The position numbers were made by a program, and so were the translations under genes. The notes under the pieces were generated by a model. That model was not told the origin of the DNA. It did not search any database and saw only the letters and a list, made by a program, of their open reading frames with translations. From assembly GCA_009691045.1 (NCBI GenBank), contig SHWC01000002.1, positions 27,389 to 91,388 of the forward strand: DNA of 64,000 nt, given 5' to 3'. The stretch comes from Alphaproteobacteria bacterium. Lineage in GTDB: Bacteria > Pseudomonadota > Alphaproteobacteria > UBA828. Of the stretch, positions 20,082 through 28,946 are shown piece by piece. Each line of letters opens with the position of its first letter. Position 1 is the first letter of the stretch.

Positions 20082-21119
20082 TTACGCCTCCTTCCCACTC
20101 ACGCCCGCTTCCGCAAAGGTCGCCATGCCGGTGTGGCAAGCGAGCGCGGCGCGCACGAGGAAGGCGGCAAGCGCGGCGCCCGAGGCCTCGCCAAGCCGCA
20201 TGTCCAAATCGACCAGCGGCAAAAGCCCGAGCGCGGCGATCAAGCGCCGATGGCCGGCCTCGGCCGAACAATGGCCGATCTGGCAATGCGCCAGCGCGTC
20301 CGCGCCGAGCCTGAAAAGCGGCAGCGCCGCCGCCGTGCAGGTGAAACCATCGAGCAACACGGGCACACTCTTTAATCTGGCGCCGAGCACCGCGCCCATC
20401 AACGCCGCGAGCTCGCGCCCGCCTAGGCGCCGCATCGCTTGAAGCGGATCGGCGAGTGCGTCTCGATGGCGGCTAAGCCCTTCATCGATCACCGCGCGTT
20501 TGCGTGCGAGACCCTGATCATCAACACCCGTGCCGCGCCCGGCCCAGTGCGCGCCATCGCCACCCAGCAACGCCGCGCAAAGCGCCGCCGCGCTCGTGGT
20601 GTTGGCGATGCCCATTTCGCCCAAGCATAAAAGATCGGGCGCCGGCTCCACCGCCGCCATGCCGATTTGAATGGCCTCGATAAATTCCGCCTCGCTCAGG
20701 GCGGGCGCTTCGGTGAAATCGGCGGTCGGTTGCTCAAGCGCAATCGGCACGACGCGAAGCTCGGCGCCCAGCAACGTCGCGAGTTGATTGATCGCGGCGC
20801 CGCCGCGCGCATAATTCTTTACCATCTCGGCGGTGACCGCAGGCGGAAACGCCGAAACGCCCTTCCCCGCAATGCCATGATTGCCGGCGAACACCACGAT
20901 GCGAATACGCGCGGCGCTCGGCATCGCGCGGTCCTGCCAACCCGCCATCCAAAGCGCGAGCTCCTCGAGCCGGCCGAGCGAGCCCGGCGGTTTGGTCAAT
21001 GTGCTTTGGCGCGCGACGGCCGCGTCGGTCGCGCCGCGCGCGGGCGCCGGCAGTGCGCGACACAGCGCCCGCACATCGTCGAGACAGCCGATTTTGGGCA
21101 ACACAGCAACATCGCTCAT
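20082..21119 (-). CDS. cobT: Nicotinate-nucleotide-dimethylbenzimidazole phosphoribosyltransferase
   Basis: A 345-residue enzyme that activates the lower ligand by making alpha-ribazole 5'-phosphate from NaMN and dimethylbenzimidazole. Recognised segments are TKPPGSLGRLEELALWMAGW, VVFAGNHGIAGKGVSAFP, LLCLGEMGIANTTSAAALCAA, LLDGFTCTAAALPL and the C-terminal HTGMATFAEAGVSGKEA with the catalytic Glu of the family. It is transcribed divergently from cobS, with which its product joins at the last step. It is not the cobaltochelatase CobT subunit, which shares the name. Confidence 0.96.
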   Translation of the reverse strand: MSDVAVLPKIGCLDDVRALCRALPAPARGATDAAVARQSTLTKPPGSLGRLEELALWMAGWQDRAMPSAARIRIVVFAGNHGIAGKGVSAFPPAVTAEMVKNYARGGAAINQLATLLGAELRVVPIALEQPTADFTEAPALSEAEFIEAIQIGMAAVEPAPDLLCLGEMGIANTTSAAALCAALLGGDGAHWAGRGTGVDDQGLARKRAVIDEGLSRHRDALADPLQAMRRLGGRELAALMGAVLGARLKSVPVLLDGFTCTAAALPLFRLGADALAHCQIGHCSAEAGHRRLIAALGLLPLVDLDMRLGEASGAALAAFLVRAALACHTGMATFAEAGVSGKEA

Positions 21120-21130
21120 CGAGGGTGGCC

Positions 21131-21159
21131 TTGGCGCGTGAGGGAACCTATCCTATAAC
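21131..21159 (+). promoter_or_regulatory. Predicted sigma-70 promoter for cobS-cobC
   Basis: TTGGCG (21131-21136) and TATAAC (21154-21159) are spaced by 17 nt in the 74-bp gap between the divergent cobT and cobS starts. No riboswitch is visible in this gap, so these two genes may escape the cobalamin control seen at 22785. Confidence 0.5.
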
Positions 21160-21193
21160 CCGAACCCGAACCGTGACCACAGGAGAGCCGCGT

Positions 21194-22030
21194 TTGGCGC
21201 ACGACGACAACCCCCGTGATGATCAGGCCGCCCGTTTCGCGCGGCGGATCGAACGCGAGACGCGCGCCTGGCTCGCCGATTGTTCGGCCGCGGCACGGCT
21301 TTTGACCCGCTTGCCTCCGATTCTGCGCCGGCGTTTCGCGGACGCGGACGCCATGGCCGCGCCGGGCCCGATCGGGCGTGCCGTGCGCGCGTTTCCAGTG
21401 GTCGGCGCGGGCGTCGGGCTCGCCGCCGGACTTGTTTATCTGATCCTGCACGCCATCGGCCTGCCGGCCGCCATTGCCGGCATTGTGGCGATCGCGATCG
21501 GCGCGCTCTTAACCGGCGCGTTGCACGAAGATGGCCTCGCCGATACCGCCGATGGCTTTGGCGGCGGCGATACGCGCGAACGCAAATTGGAGCTGATGCA
21601 TGACAGCCGCATCGGCGCCTATGGCGTGCTCGCGCTTCTGCTCGTGCTCGGCGCCAAGCTCGGCACGTTGGTCGACCTTGAAAGCATCGGCCTCGTTTTA
21701 GCCGCGCTGATTTGTTCGGGCGCCGTCTCGCGCGCGCTGATGCCACCTCTGATGCGCTGGCTCCCGCCGGCCCGGAATGAAGGGCTCAGCGCCAGCGCCG
21801 GCCAACCGCCCGGCGATGCGGTGCTGATCGGCCTTGGCCTTGCCGTTGTCTTGTCGCTCATTCTGTTCAATTGGGTAGGCTTGATCGCCTGCCTCATCGC
21901 CGCGCTCGGCGCCTATGGCATGGCGCTGCTCGCCCGCCGCCAAATCGGCGGTCACACGGGCGATGTGTTGGGCGCGACGCAACAAGTTGCGGACCTGCTC
22001 TTCCTGCTCACCATCGCCGTGATTTTATGA
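21194..22030 (+). CDS. cobS: Adenosylcobinamide-GDP ribazoletransferase (cobalamin synthase)
   Basis: A polytopic membrane enzyme (278 residues) joining adenosylcobinamide-GDP and alpha-ribazole(-P). Conserved features are the acidic motif GALHEDGLADTADGFGGG, DSRIGAYGVLALLL, and the C-terminal RRQIGGHTGDVLGATQQ. The chosen start is TTG 21194, preceded by AGGAGA with 7 nt spacing. The frame stays open upstream across the promoter, but that part lacks family character. The stop overlaps the cobC start (ATGA). Confidence 0.94.
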   Translation: MAHDDNPRDDQAARFARRIERETRAWLADCSAAARLLTRLPPILRRRFADADAMAAPGPIGRAVRAFPVVGAGVGLAAGLVYLILHAIGLPAAIAGIVAIAIGALLTGALHEDGLADTADGFGGGDTRERKLELMHDSRIGAYGVLALLLVLGAKLGTLVDLESIGLVLAALICSGAVSRALMPPLMRWLPPARNEGLSASAGQPPGDAVLIGLGLAVVLSLILFNWVGLIACLIAALGAYGMALLARRQIGGHTGDVLGATQQVADLLFLLTIAVIL

Positions 22031-22683
22031 GTGCGGCGAAGCGGCCGTTGGTCACCCATTGGTGGTGGATCAGACACGCGCCCGTGCGCGACCATGGCGG
22101 GCGCTGTTATGGCCAAAGCGATGTGCGCGCCGATGTGTCGGACGACGCGGCCTTTGCCGCGCTGGCCCGGGCTCTGCCGCAAGGCGCGCTTTGGGTGACC
22201 ACCCAATTGATGCGCACGCAACAAACCGCGGCGGCGATTGCGGCCGCAGGCCACCCGGTGCCCGTGGCGCTGGTCGAACCCGCTTTGGCCGAGCAAAATT
22301 TTGGCCTGTGGCAGGGCCGTCGCTATGAGGAGATCGATCAGGATTTGGACGGCGGAGCGCATAAATTCTGGATCGCGCCGGCTCATCATTCGCCGCCCGA
22401 GGGCGAATCCTTCATCGACGTGATCTCGCGCGCCGGCGGCGCGATCGAGCGGCTGACGCGCGCCCACGCCGGACGCCATATCGTCGCGGTGGCGCATGGC
22501 GGCACGATCCGCGCGGCGCTTCAAGTCGCGCTCGACACCTCGCCCGAACGCGCGCTTGCCTTTGCCATCGACAATCTCTCGCTCACCCGGATCGACCATG
22601 TCGACGGCCCGGGTCAAGGCGGCCAATGGCGGGTCGTTTCGGTCAATCTCTCGCCCATTCATCCCAATACCAAGGCTCGCTGA
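22027..22683 (+). CDS. cobC: Histidine phosphatase family protein, probable alpha-ribazole phosphatase
   Basis: A 218-residue member of the phosphoglycerate mutase-like superfamily. The catalytic RHG-type motif is WWWIRHAPVRD (Arg-His), the second catalytic His is in VAVAHGGTIRAAL, and LVEPALAEQNFGLWQGRRYEEI is typical of the family. The ATGA overlap with cobS supports the CobC role: removal of the 5'-phosphate from alpha-ribazole-P or cobalamin-P. The last five codons (NTKAR and stop) coincide with the start of a dispersed repeat, so the native C-terminus may have been replaced. Confidence 0.85.
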   Translation: MSAAKRPLVTHWWWIRHAPVRDHGGRCYGQSDVRADVSDDAAFAALARALPQGALWVTTQLMRTQQTAAAIAAAGHPVPVALVEPALAEQNFGLWQGRRYEEIDQDLDGGAHKFWIAPAHHSPPEGESFIDVISRAGGAIERLTRAHAGRHIVAVAHGGTIRAALQVALDTSPERALAFAIDNLSLTRIDHVDGPGQGGQWRVVSVNLSPIHPNTKAR

Positions 22684-22746
22684 GCCAAGCTCAGTGGGCC
22701 TTGGCCGGCGCGACCGCGCCGCGCCGCTTATGCGGCGAATGCCAAG
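22666..22746. repeat. Dispersed structured repeat, copy B
   Basis: It starts AATACCAAGGCTCGCTGAG inside the 3' end of cobC and reaches the 29-nt core at 22700-22728, identical to 17978-18006. It ends TGCGGCGAATGCCAAG. A further palindrome GCCAAGTCTGCTTGGC (22741-22756) follows directly, just ahead of the riboswitch. Confidence 0.75.
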
Positions 22747-22784
22747 TCTGCTTGGCATAATTCATAGCCAAGTCGCCGGGCATG

Positions 22785-22990
22785 GTTTAGCCTCGGCTCT
22801 GACGGCAAGATAGGGAAGCCGGTGCCGCGACAAGGGCCATCAGCCTTGGTCGCCAGGCCGGCGCTGCCCCCGCAACTGTGAGCGGTGAGGCCTGATCCTT
22901 CCGGGCGGATTCCCCGCACGGGCCACTGGCGCTGAGCGCCGGGAAGGTGGGATTGGGCCGCTGAACCCGAGCCAGGAGACCTCCTTTCCG
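22785..22990 (+). ncRNA. Cobalamin (adenosylcobalamin) riboswitch
   Basis: The conserved core is easily read: GGGAAGCCGGTG near 22813, GCGCTGCCCCCGCAACTGTG (22861-22880), GCCACTGGCGC (22922-22932), GGGAAGG (22941-22947) and the B12 box GAGCCAGGAGACCTCC (22969-22984). It lies on the coding strand in the leader of cobP. After the B12 box, CCTCC (22980-22984) is complementary to the GGAGG directly before the cobP ATG. This suggests that ligand binding closes the ribosome-binding site. The 5' limit is approximate. Confidence 0.95.
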
Positions 22991-23019
22991 TCACGGCCAC
23001 GCGACTCCTCGGAGGGAGG

Positions 23020-23595
23020 ATGCCTGCGACTTTGACCTCTGGCGCGGCACAAGCCGCGCTCTATCCGAATGGTTTGGCGAGGCTCACGCTCGTCATTGGC
23101 GGCGCGCGCTCGGGCAAGAGCGGCTTTGCCGAACGGCTTTGCTTGGCCTCAGGCCTCCGCCCGCTCTATTTGGCCACCGCCGAAGCGCGCGATGCCGAAA
23201 TGGCGGCCCGCATCGCCGACCATCAACAACGCCGAGGTTCGCTATGGCGCCGTGTCGAAGCGCCGCTTGAATTGGTCGACGCGCTTGAGGCCCATGCCGG
23301 AATTCACGCCATTGTGCTGGTCGATTGCCTGACGCTTTGGCTCTCGAACCTAATCGAAGCCGATCGCGCCATCGAAGCCGAGACCGCGCGCCTTATCGAG
23401 GCGCTCGCCCGCCTCACCGGCCCGGTGGTGTTCGTCTCAAACGAAGTCGGCCTCGGCATCGTGCCCGACAACGCGCTGGCCCGGCGCTTTCGCGATGAAG
23501 CCGGGCGGCTCAATCAACGCATCGCCGCAACGGCCGACCGCGTGGTGTTCATCGCCGCCGGCCTGCCGCTCACGCTCAAAGGAGTTGCCGCATGA
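23020..23595 (+). CDS. cobP: Adenosylcobinamide kinase / adenosylcobinamide-phosphate guanylyltransferase
   Basis: A bifunctional 191-residue enzyme (CobP in aerobic nomenclature, CobU in enterics) that phosphorylates adenosylcobinamide and transfers GMP to it. Walker A is LVIGGARSGKSGFAERL. The guanylylation region RPLYLATAEARDAEMAARIADHQQRRG follows, containing the His that accepts GMP in the family (ADHQQRR). VLVDCLTLWLSNL and VFVSNEVGLGIVP complete the pattern. It is the first gene after the riboswitch, with its start embedded in a GGAGGGAGG run. Confidence 0.95.
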   Translation: MPATLTSGAAQAALYPNGLARLTLVIGGARSGKSGFAERLCLASGLRPLYLATAEARDAEMAARIADHQQRRGSLWRRVEAPLELVDALEAHAGIHAIVLVDCLTLWLSNLIEADRAIEAETARLIEALARLTGPVVFVSNEVGLGIVPDNALARRFRDEAGRLNQRIAATADRVVFIAAGLPLTLKGVAA

Positions 23596-24635
23596 ATGTT
23601 CCGCGCCCCCTCGCACGCGTACCCACGACCGTGATTACGGGCTTTCTCGGCGCCGGCAAGACCAGCCTGATCCGCCATTTATTGTCCAACGCCAATGGTC
23701 GGCGCCTCGCCCTCATGATCAATGAGTTCGGCGATGTTGGCATCGACGAGGCGCTGCTGCGCGGCTGCGGCGATGAAACCTGCGCCGAGAGCGATATCAT
23801 CGAACTGACCAATGGCTGCATCTGCTGCACGGTGGCCGATGATTTCGCGCCGGCCATGCAAAAGCTTTTGGCGCGCGACCCCAGGCCCGAGCACATCGTG
23901 ATCGAGACCTCAGGCCTCGCTTTGCCGAAGCCACTGGTCGACGCGTTCAACTGGCCCGAGATCAGAACGCGACTGACGGTCGATGGTGTCGTCGTGGTGG
24001 TTGATGGCGAGGCCTTCAACCAAGGCCGCGTCGTGGGCGATGCGTTGCGCCTCGCGAAACAACGCCAGGCCGACCCCACGCTCGATCACGAAAACCCTGT
24101 CGAAGAAGTGTTTGTCGATCAACTCGCCTGCGCCGATCTCATCGTGCTCAACAAATGCGATTTGTTGAGCACAACCGAGCGTGCGTCATTGGTCGAAAAA
24201 CTCTTGACGGTGGCGCGCCCCGGCGTGCGCGTGTTGCAAGCGACCGGTGCGGCGTTGCCGATCGAGGCGCTGCTCGGCCTCGGCGCCGCGGCGGAAGATG
24301 ATGTCGCCAATCGCCGCACGCTGCATGACGCCGAGCCCGAACATAATCATGATGACTTCGAGAGCATGGTGGTCGCGCTACCGCCGATCGCCGATCCCGA
24401 CGCCTTCGAGCGTCGTTTGGCCTCGCTCTTCACCACCCTGCCTGTCTTGCGTGCCAAAGGCTTTCTCGACGTACCCGGCAAAGCGCGGCGGCGCGTGGTG
24501 CAAGGCGTCGGGCCGCGCATCGATGGCTATTACGACCGCGCCTGGGCCAAGGGTGAAATGCGCACGAGCGAGCTAGTCGTGATCGGCTTGCGACCGCTCG
24601 ACCGTGCGGTGCTCGAAGCGGCACTCGCCATCTAA
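23592..24635 (+). CDS. cobW: CobW-family GTP-binding metallochaperone
   Basis: A 347-residue G3E GTPase. Visible are Walker A ITGFLGAGKTSLIRHLL, the metal-binding CxCC in TNGCICCTVADDF, the NKCD-type guanine motif VLNKCDLL, and an acidic/His stretch EPEHNHDDFES. The C-terminal CobW domain has AKGFLDVPGKARRRVVQGVG. Members near cobN are thought to deliver cobalt for the CobNST chelatase. The start overlaps the cobP stop (ATGA) and cobN follows after 2 nt. Confidence 0.95.
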   Translation: MNVPRPLARVPTTVITGFLGAGKTSLIRHLLSNANGRRLALMINEFGDVGIDEALLRGCGDETCAESDIIELTNGCICCTVADDFAPAMQKLLARDPRPEHIVIETSGLALPKPLVDAFNWPEIRTRLTVDGVVVVVDGEAFNQGRVVGDALRLAKQRQADPTLDHENPVEEVFVDQLACADLIVLNKCDLLSTTERASLVEKLLTVARPGVRVLQATGAALPIEALLGLGAAAEDDVANRRTLHDAEPEHNHDDFESMVVALPPIADPDAFERRLASLFTTLPVLRAKGFLDVPGKARRRVVQGVGPRIDGYYDRAWAKGEMRTSELVVIGLRPLDRAVLEAALAI

Positions 24636-24637
24636 TC

Positions 24638-27600
24638 ATGCATCTGCTCGCCGCCTCGCCGCTTCAGATCGCCGATGGCAAGGGCCCCGTGCTGCTTGCC
24701 CAGACGCCGGGCGACATGGTCGTCTTGAGCGCGGCGGCGAGCGAGCTGGCGTGCCTCGCCACCGCGCAAGCCGCGCGGCCGAGCGATGCGCCCACGCTTC
24801 GGCTCGCGAGCCTCTTGGACCTCGGCCACAATCTCGGCATCGACCATCATGGCGATCAAGTCATCGCCAAAGCGAAGATCGTCATCGTGCGGCTGCTCGG
24901 TGGCCGCGCCTATTGGCCCTATGGCGTCGAAACTGTGGCGCGCCTCGCACGCACGCATGGCCTCAAGCTCGCGTTGCTCCCGGGCGATGAGCGCCTCGAC
25001 CACGAGTTGATTGAGCTTTCAACCCTCGATGCGACGACGCTGAAACGCCTTCAGCGTTATTTCACCGAAGGCGGTGTCGAGAATGCCGAAGCGCTGCTCC
25101 ATTTTGCCGCGACCCTGATCGGCCGTACTGCTGACGCGCCAGAGCCCCGCGTTTTGCCGCGCACCGGGACGCTCGCGCATCATGCGCCCGTGGCGAAGCC
25201 GGATGCACCGATCACGCTCCTGCTTTTTTATCGTGCGTTGGTGCAGGCCGGCGATCTCGCCCCGATCGAGGCGTTATGCCGCGCTTTGGCCGCGCGCGGC
25301 CTTGGCGTGGTGCCGGTCTTTGTGACTAGCCTGCGCGACCCGAGTTCCGCCGCGTTCATCGAAAGCCTGATCCGCGCGCACCAGCCAAACATCATCTTGA
25401 ATGCCACGGCCTTCGCGGTTGCCGCCGAGGCCGGGGCCGCGGCGAGCGTGCTCGATCAGGCTGACGCGCCGGTCCTTCAGATCGTCTTGTCAGGCGATAG
25501 CCGCGAGACGTGGCTCAATGGCACGCGCGGGCTTTCGGCCAAGGACATCGCGATGCATGTCGCACTGCCTGAAATGGATGGGCGTATTCTCTCGCGCGCG
25601 GTTTCGTTCAAGGCACCGGCTGCACTTGATGCACGCACCGAGACAGCGATCGTGCGCCATGTGCCGGAGCCCGATCGGATCGATTTCGTCGCCGATCTTG
25701 CGGCGAATTGGGTTCGCCTCCGGCAAACGCCCGCGCGGGAGCGGCGCATCGCGCTTGTGCTTGCCAATTACCCAAACCGTGATGGACGGCTCGGCAATGG
25801 CGTCGGGCTCGATACGCCCGCAAGCGCGCTCGCTTTGATCGAGGCGCTGCGTGAGGCCGGTTACGACATCGGCACGCCGCCCGAAAGTGGCGACGCGCTC
25901 ATGCGCCATCTCAACACCGGGCCGACCAATGACCACGCGAAGAATACGGATCGCGCCGCCACGCATCATCTCTCGCGCACGCACTATCGACGTTTCTTCG
26001 AGGCGCTACCCGCGGCAATTCGCGAGGCGGTCAACACACGCTGGGGCGCGCCCGAGAACGATCCGTTCTTTCGTGTCGCGCAGGGTGGCTTCGCGCTGCC
26101 TGTGCACCGCTTCAACAATCTCGCGATCGCGGTGCAACCGGCGCGCGGCTATAACATCGACCCGAAATCGAGCTATCACGACCCCGCTCTGCCGCCGCCC
26201 CATGGCTATCTCGCGTTCTATGCGTGGTTGCGCGAACACTTCGATGCCCATGCCATCATTCAGCTCGGCAAGCACGGCAATCTCGAATGGCTGCCCGGCA
26301 AGGCGCTGGCGCTTTCAAACAATTGTTTCCCCGAGACCGCGCTCGGGCCGACGCCCTTGATCTACCCCTTCATCGTCAACGACCCCGGCGAGGGCGCGCA
26401 GGCCAAACGGCGCAGTGCGGCCGTGATCGTCGATCATTTGATGCCGCCATTGGCGCGCGCCGACAGCCATGGCGAGATGCGCCGCCTCGAAGCATTGATC
26501 GATGAATATTACGAGGCCGCGAGCCTCGATCCGCGCCGCTTGAAGCCGCTCGCCGAAGCGATCATCGAGCGCGCCCGCGCCGAGCGGCTTGACGATGAAT
26601 GCGGCATTGGCCGCGACGAACCGATCGCAAGCGCGCTTCTTAAACTCGACGGCTATTTGTGCGAGCTGAAAGAGCGCCAGATCAGAAGCGGCCTACACAT
26701 ACTCGGCCGCTCACCCGATGGGCCAGCGCGCGCCGAGACTCTGCTCGCGTTCGCCCGCGCGCCGCGTGGGCCGGCGCCGGCTCAGACTTCGATCCTCCGC
26801 GCGCTGGCCGATGATTTTAACCTCGGCCTCGATCCGCTCGATATCGACCCCGCGGCGCCGTGGCTCGGCGCGCGCCCGGCCGCCTTGGCGACCTTGAGCA
26901 CCGCACCCTGGCGCACCACGGCCGATACGGTTGAGCGCTTGGAAACTCTGGCGCTCTCGTTGATAGACGGCAACTCGACGCCCGAGGCCGGTTGGCGGCG
27001 CACGCGCGCGGTGCTTGAAGCGATCACCACGCTTATGGCGCCGGCGCTCGATCAATCGGGCGCGCATGAAATCGCCGGCGTCCTCACCGCGCTCAATGGC
27101 CGCTTCGTGCCGCCCGGCCCTTCGGGCGCGCCGTCGCGCGGCCGGCCTGAAGTTTTACCCACGGGGCGAAATTTTTATTCGCTCGATACGCGCGCCGTGC
27201 CGACACCCGCGGCCTGGCATCTCGGTTTCGATTCGGCGCAGCGTCTCTGCGAAGACTATGCCCAGCGCACCGGCGATTGGCCAAAGCGTCTGGTCCTGAC
27301 CGCTTGGGGCACCTCGAACATGCGCACCGGCGGCGATGATATCGCGCAAGCCCTCGCGCTGATCGGCGCGCGCCCGAATTGGGAGCCAACCACCAATCGG
27401 GTTTCGGGTTTCGAGATTTTACCGGTCTCGCTCCTTGGTCGGCCGCGCGTCGACGTGACGTTGCGCATTTCGGGTTTCTTCCGCGATGCCTTTCCGGCGC
27501 TGATCGATTTGTTCGACTCGGCCGTGCGCGCGGTCGCCGCACTCGATGAACCAGTGGACGACAATCCACTTGCCGCCGCCTTTGCCCAAGATACCGCACC

Positions 27601-28315
27601 TCACGCCGCGACGCGCGTCTTCGGCTCGATGCCAGGTGCCTATGGCGCGGGTCTGCAAGCCTTGATCGATGAAGGCGGCTGGCAGACGCGGCGCGATTTG
27701 GCTGAGGCTTATTTGGCCTGGGGCGGGTTCGCCTATGGCAGCGGCGCTGAGGGCGCGCCCGCCCGCGCCGCGCTCGAAACCCGCCTCGCGCGCGCCGACG
27801 CCGTAGTGCAGAACCAAGACAACACCGAACATGATTTGTTGGACAGCGACGATTATTACCAATTCGAGGGCGGCGTCGCGGCGGCGATCGAGGCGCTCGC
27901 GGGCAAGGCGCCGATCATCTATCACAATGATCATTCACTGCCCGAGCGGCCGCGCATTCGCACGCTCGATGACGAGATCGCACGCACCGTGCGCGCGCGT
28001 GCCGCCAACCCAAAATGGCTCGAGGGCGTGATGCGCCATGGCTATAAGGGGGCGTTCGAGATCGCCGCCACGGTCGATTATTTGTTCGCTTTCGCCGCTA
28101 CCACGAACGCCGTGAAAGACCATCAATTCGATCAGCTCTTCGACGCCTATATGGCCGACAAAGTGGTGCGCGACTTCATGGCGCAGCATAATCCGGCGGC
28201 GTTGGCCGAAACCGCCCTGCGCTTTCTCGAGGCGATGCGGCGCGAGCTCTGGCGGCCGCGTTCCAACGCCGCGCACGATCTTCTCACCCGGCTATCACAG
28301 GAGCCCGCACCATGA
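24638..28315 (+). CDS. cobN: Cobaltochelatase subunit CobN
   Basis: The large (1225-residue) subunit of the ATP-dependent cobaltochelatase, homologous to magnesium chelatase H. Signature stretches include NCFPETALGPTPLIYPFIVN, the region HFDAHAIIQLGKHGNLEWLPGK, VDHLMPPLARADSHGEMRRLE and LVLTAWGTSNMRTGGDDIAQAL, with the C-terminal HGYKGAFEIAATVDYLFAFAAT. In the late-insertion pathway it puts Co2+ into hydrogenobyrinic acid a,c-diamide together with CobS/CobT chelatase AAA subunits. Those partner subunits are not in this window. It is downstream of cobW and overlaps cobO (ATGA). Confidence 0.96.
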   Translation: MHLLAASPLQIADGKGPVLLAQTPGDMVVLSAAASELACLATAQAARPSDAPTLRLASLLDLGHNLGIDHHGDQVIAKAKIVIVRLLGGRAYWPYGVETVARLARTHGLKLALLPGDERLDHELIELSTLDATTLKRLQRYFTEGGVENAEALLHFAATLIGRTADAPEPRVLPRTGTLAHHAPVAKPDAPITLLLFYRALVQAGDLAPIEALCRALAARGLGVVPVFVTSLRDPSSAAFIESLIRAHQPNIILNATAFAVAAEAGAAASVLDQADAPVLQIVLSGDSRETWLNGTRGLSAKDIAMHVALPEMDGRILSRAVSFKAPAALDARTETAIVRHVPEPDRIDFVADLAANWVRLRQTPARERRIALVLANYPNRDGRLGNGVGLDTPASALALIEALREAGYDIGTPPESGDALMRHLNTGPTNDHAKNTDRAATHHLSRTHYRRFFEALPAAIREAVNTRWGAPENDPFFRVAQGGFALPVHRFNNLAIAVQPARGYNIDPKSSYHDPALPPPHGYLAFYAWLREHFDAHAIIQLGKHGNLEWLPGKALALSNNCFPETALGPTPLIYPFIVNDPGEGAQAKRRSAAVIVDHLMPPLARADSHGEMRRLEALIDEYYEAASLDPRRLKPLAEAIIERARAERLDDECGIGRDEPIASALLKLDGYLCELKERQIRSGLHILGRSPDGPARAETLLAFARAPRGPAPAQTSILRALADDFNLGLDPLDIDPAAPWLGARPAALATLSTAPWRTTADTVERLETLALSLIDGNSTPEAGWRRTRAVLEAITTLMAPALDQSGAHEIAGVLTALNGRFVPPGPSGAPSRGRPEVLPTGRNFYSLDTRAVPTPAAWHLGFDSAQRLCEDYAQRTGDWPKRLVLTAWGTSNMRTGGDDIAQALALIGARPNWEPTTNRVSGFEILPVSLLGRPRVDVTLRISGFFRDAFPALIDLFDSAVRAVAALDEPVDDNPLAAAFAQDTAPHAATRVFGSMPGAYGAGLQALIDEGGWQTRRDLAEAYLAWGGFAYGSGAEGAPARAALETRLARADAVVQNQDNTEHDLLDSDDYYQFEGGVAAAIEALAGKAPIIYHNDHSLPERPRIRTLDDEIARTVRARAANPKWLEGVMRHGYKGAFEIAATVDYLFAFAATTNAVKDHQFDQLFDAYMADKVVRDFMAQHNPAALAETALRFLEAMRRELWRPRSNAAHDLLTRLSQEPAP

Positions 28316-28929
28316 GCGAGGAGACCGAGGCCGAGCTGAACCAGCGTCACGCCGAAAAAATGGCGAAGCGCAAGGCCGCGCGTAACCGCATGTTGGCCAC
28401 CAAGACCAAGGAGAAGGGTCTTCTGATCGTTCACACCGGCAAGGGCAAGGGTAAATCGACCGCGGCCTTCGGCCTCGTCATGCGCGCGCTCGGCCATGGC
28501 AAGCGCGTCGGCATTGTGCAATTCGTCAAGGGCAAATGGACCAGCGGCGAACGCGCCGTGCTCGACCGCTTCCCCGACCAGGTGACGCTGAAGATCATGG
28601 GCGAGGGTTTCACCTGGGACACCCAGGACCGCATGCGCGACATCGCCTCGGCCAAGGCCGCCTTCGAGGCGGCACGCGCCATGTTGAGCGACCCGGCGCT
28701 CGCCTTGGTGGTGCTCGATGAGCTTAACATCGTGCTACGTTATGACTATCTGCCGCTTGATGAGGTACGCGCGGCCTTGGCGGCACGGCGGCCGGGTCTG
28801 CACGTTGTGGTCACGGGGCGAAACGCCAAGCCGGCGCTGATCGAGGACGCTGATCTCGTGACTGAAATGGTCGAGATCAAGCACCCGTTTCGCGATGGCG
28901 TCCGCGCACAGATCGGGATCGAATTCTAG
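28312..28929 (+). CDS. cobO: Corrinoid adenosyltransferase (cob(I)yrinic acid a,c-diamide adenosyltransferase)
   Basis: A 205-residue CobA/CobO/BtuR-type enzyme that transfers the 5'-deoxyadenosyl group of ATP to the reduced corrinoid. The P-loop is LLIVHTGKGKGKSTAAFGL. Other family segments are GIVQFVKGKWTSGERAVLDRF, GFTWDTQDR, LVVLDELNIVLRYDYLPLDEV and VVTGRNAKPALIEDADLVTEM. The N-terminal 30 residues are a charged helix. It is coupled to cobN by a 4-nt overlap. Confidence 0.96.
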   Translation: MSEETEAELNQRHAEKMAKRKAARNRMLATKTKEKGLLIVHTGKGKGKSTAAFGLVMRALGHGKRVGIVQFVKGKWTSGERAVLDRFPDQVTLKIMGEGFTWDTQDRMRDIASAKAAFEAARAMLSDPALALVVLDELNIVLRYDYLPLDEVRAALAARRPGLHVVVTGRNAKPALIEDADLVTEMVEIKHPFRDGVRAQIGIEF

Positions 28930-28946
28930 CCAGGGAGTGAGAGAGC

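Noticed and set aside
24638..28315. Magnesium chelatase subunit BchH/ChlH instead of CobN
   Set aside because: The context is a riboswitch-led B12 operon next to cobW and cobO, and no bch genes are present.
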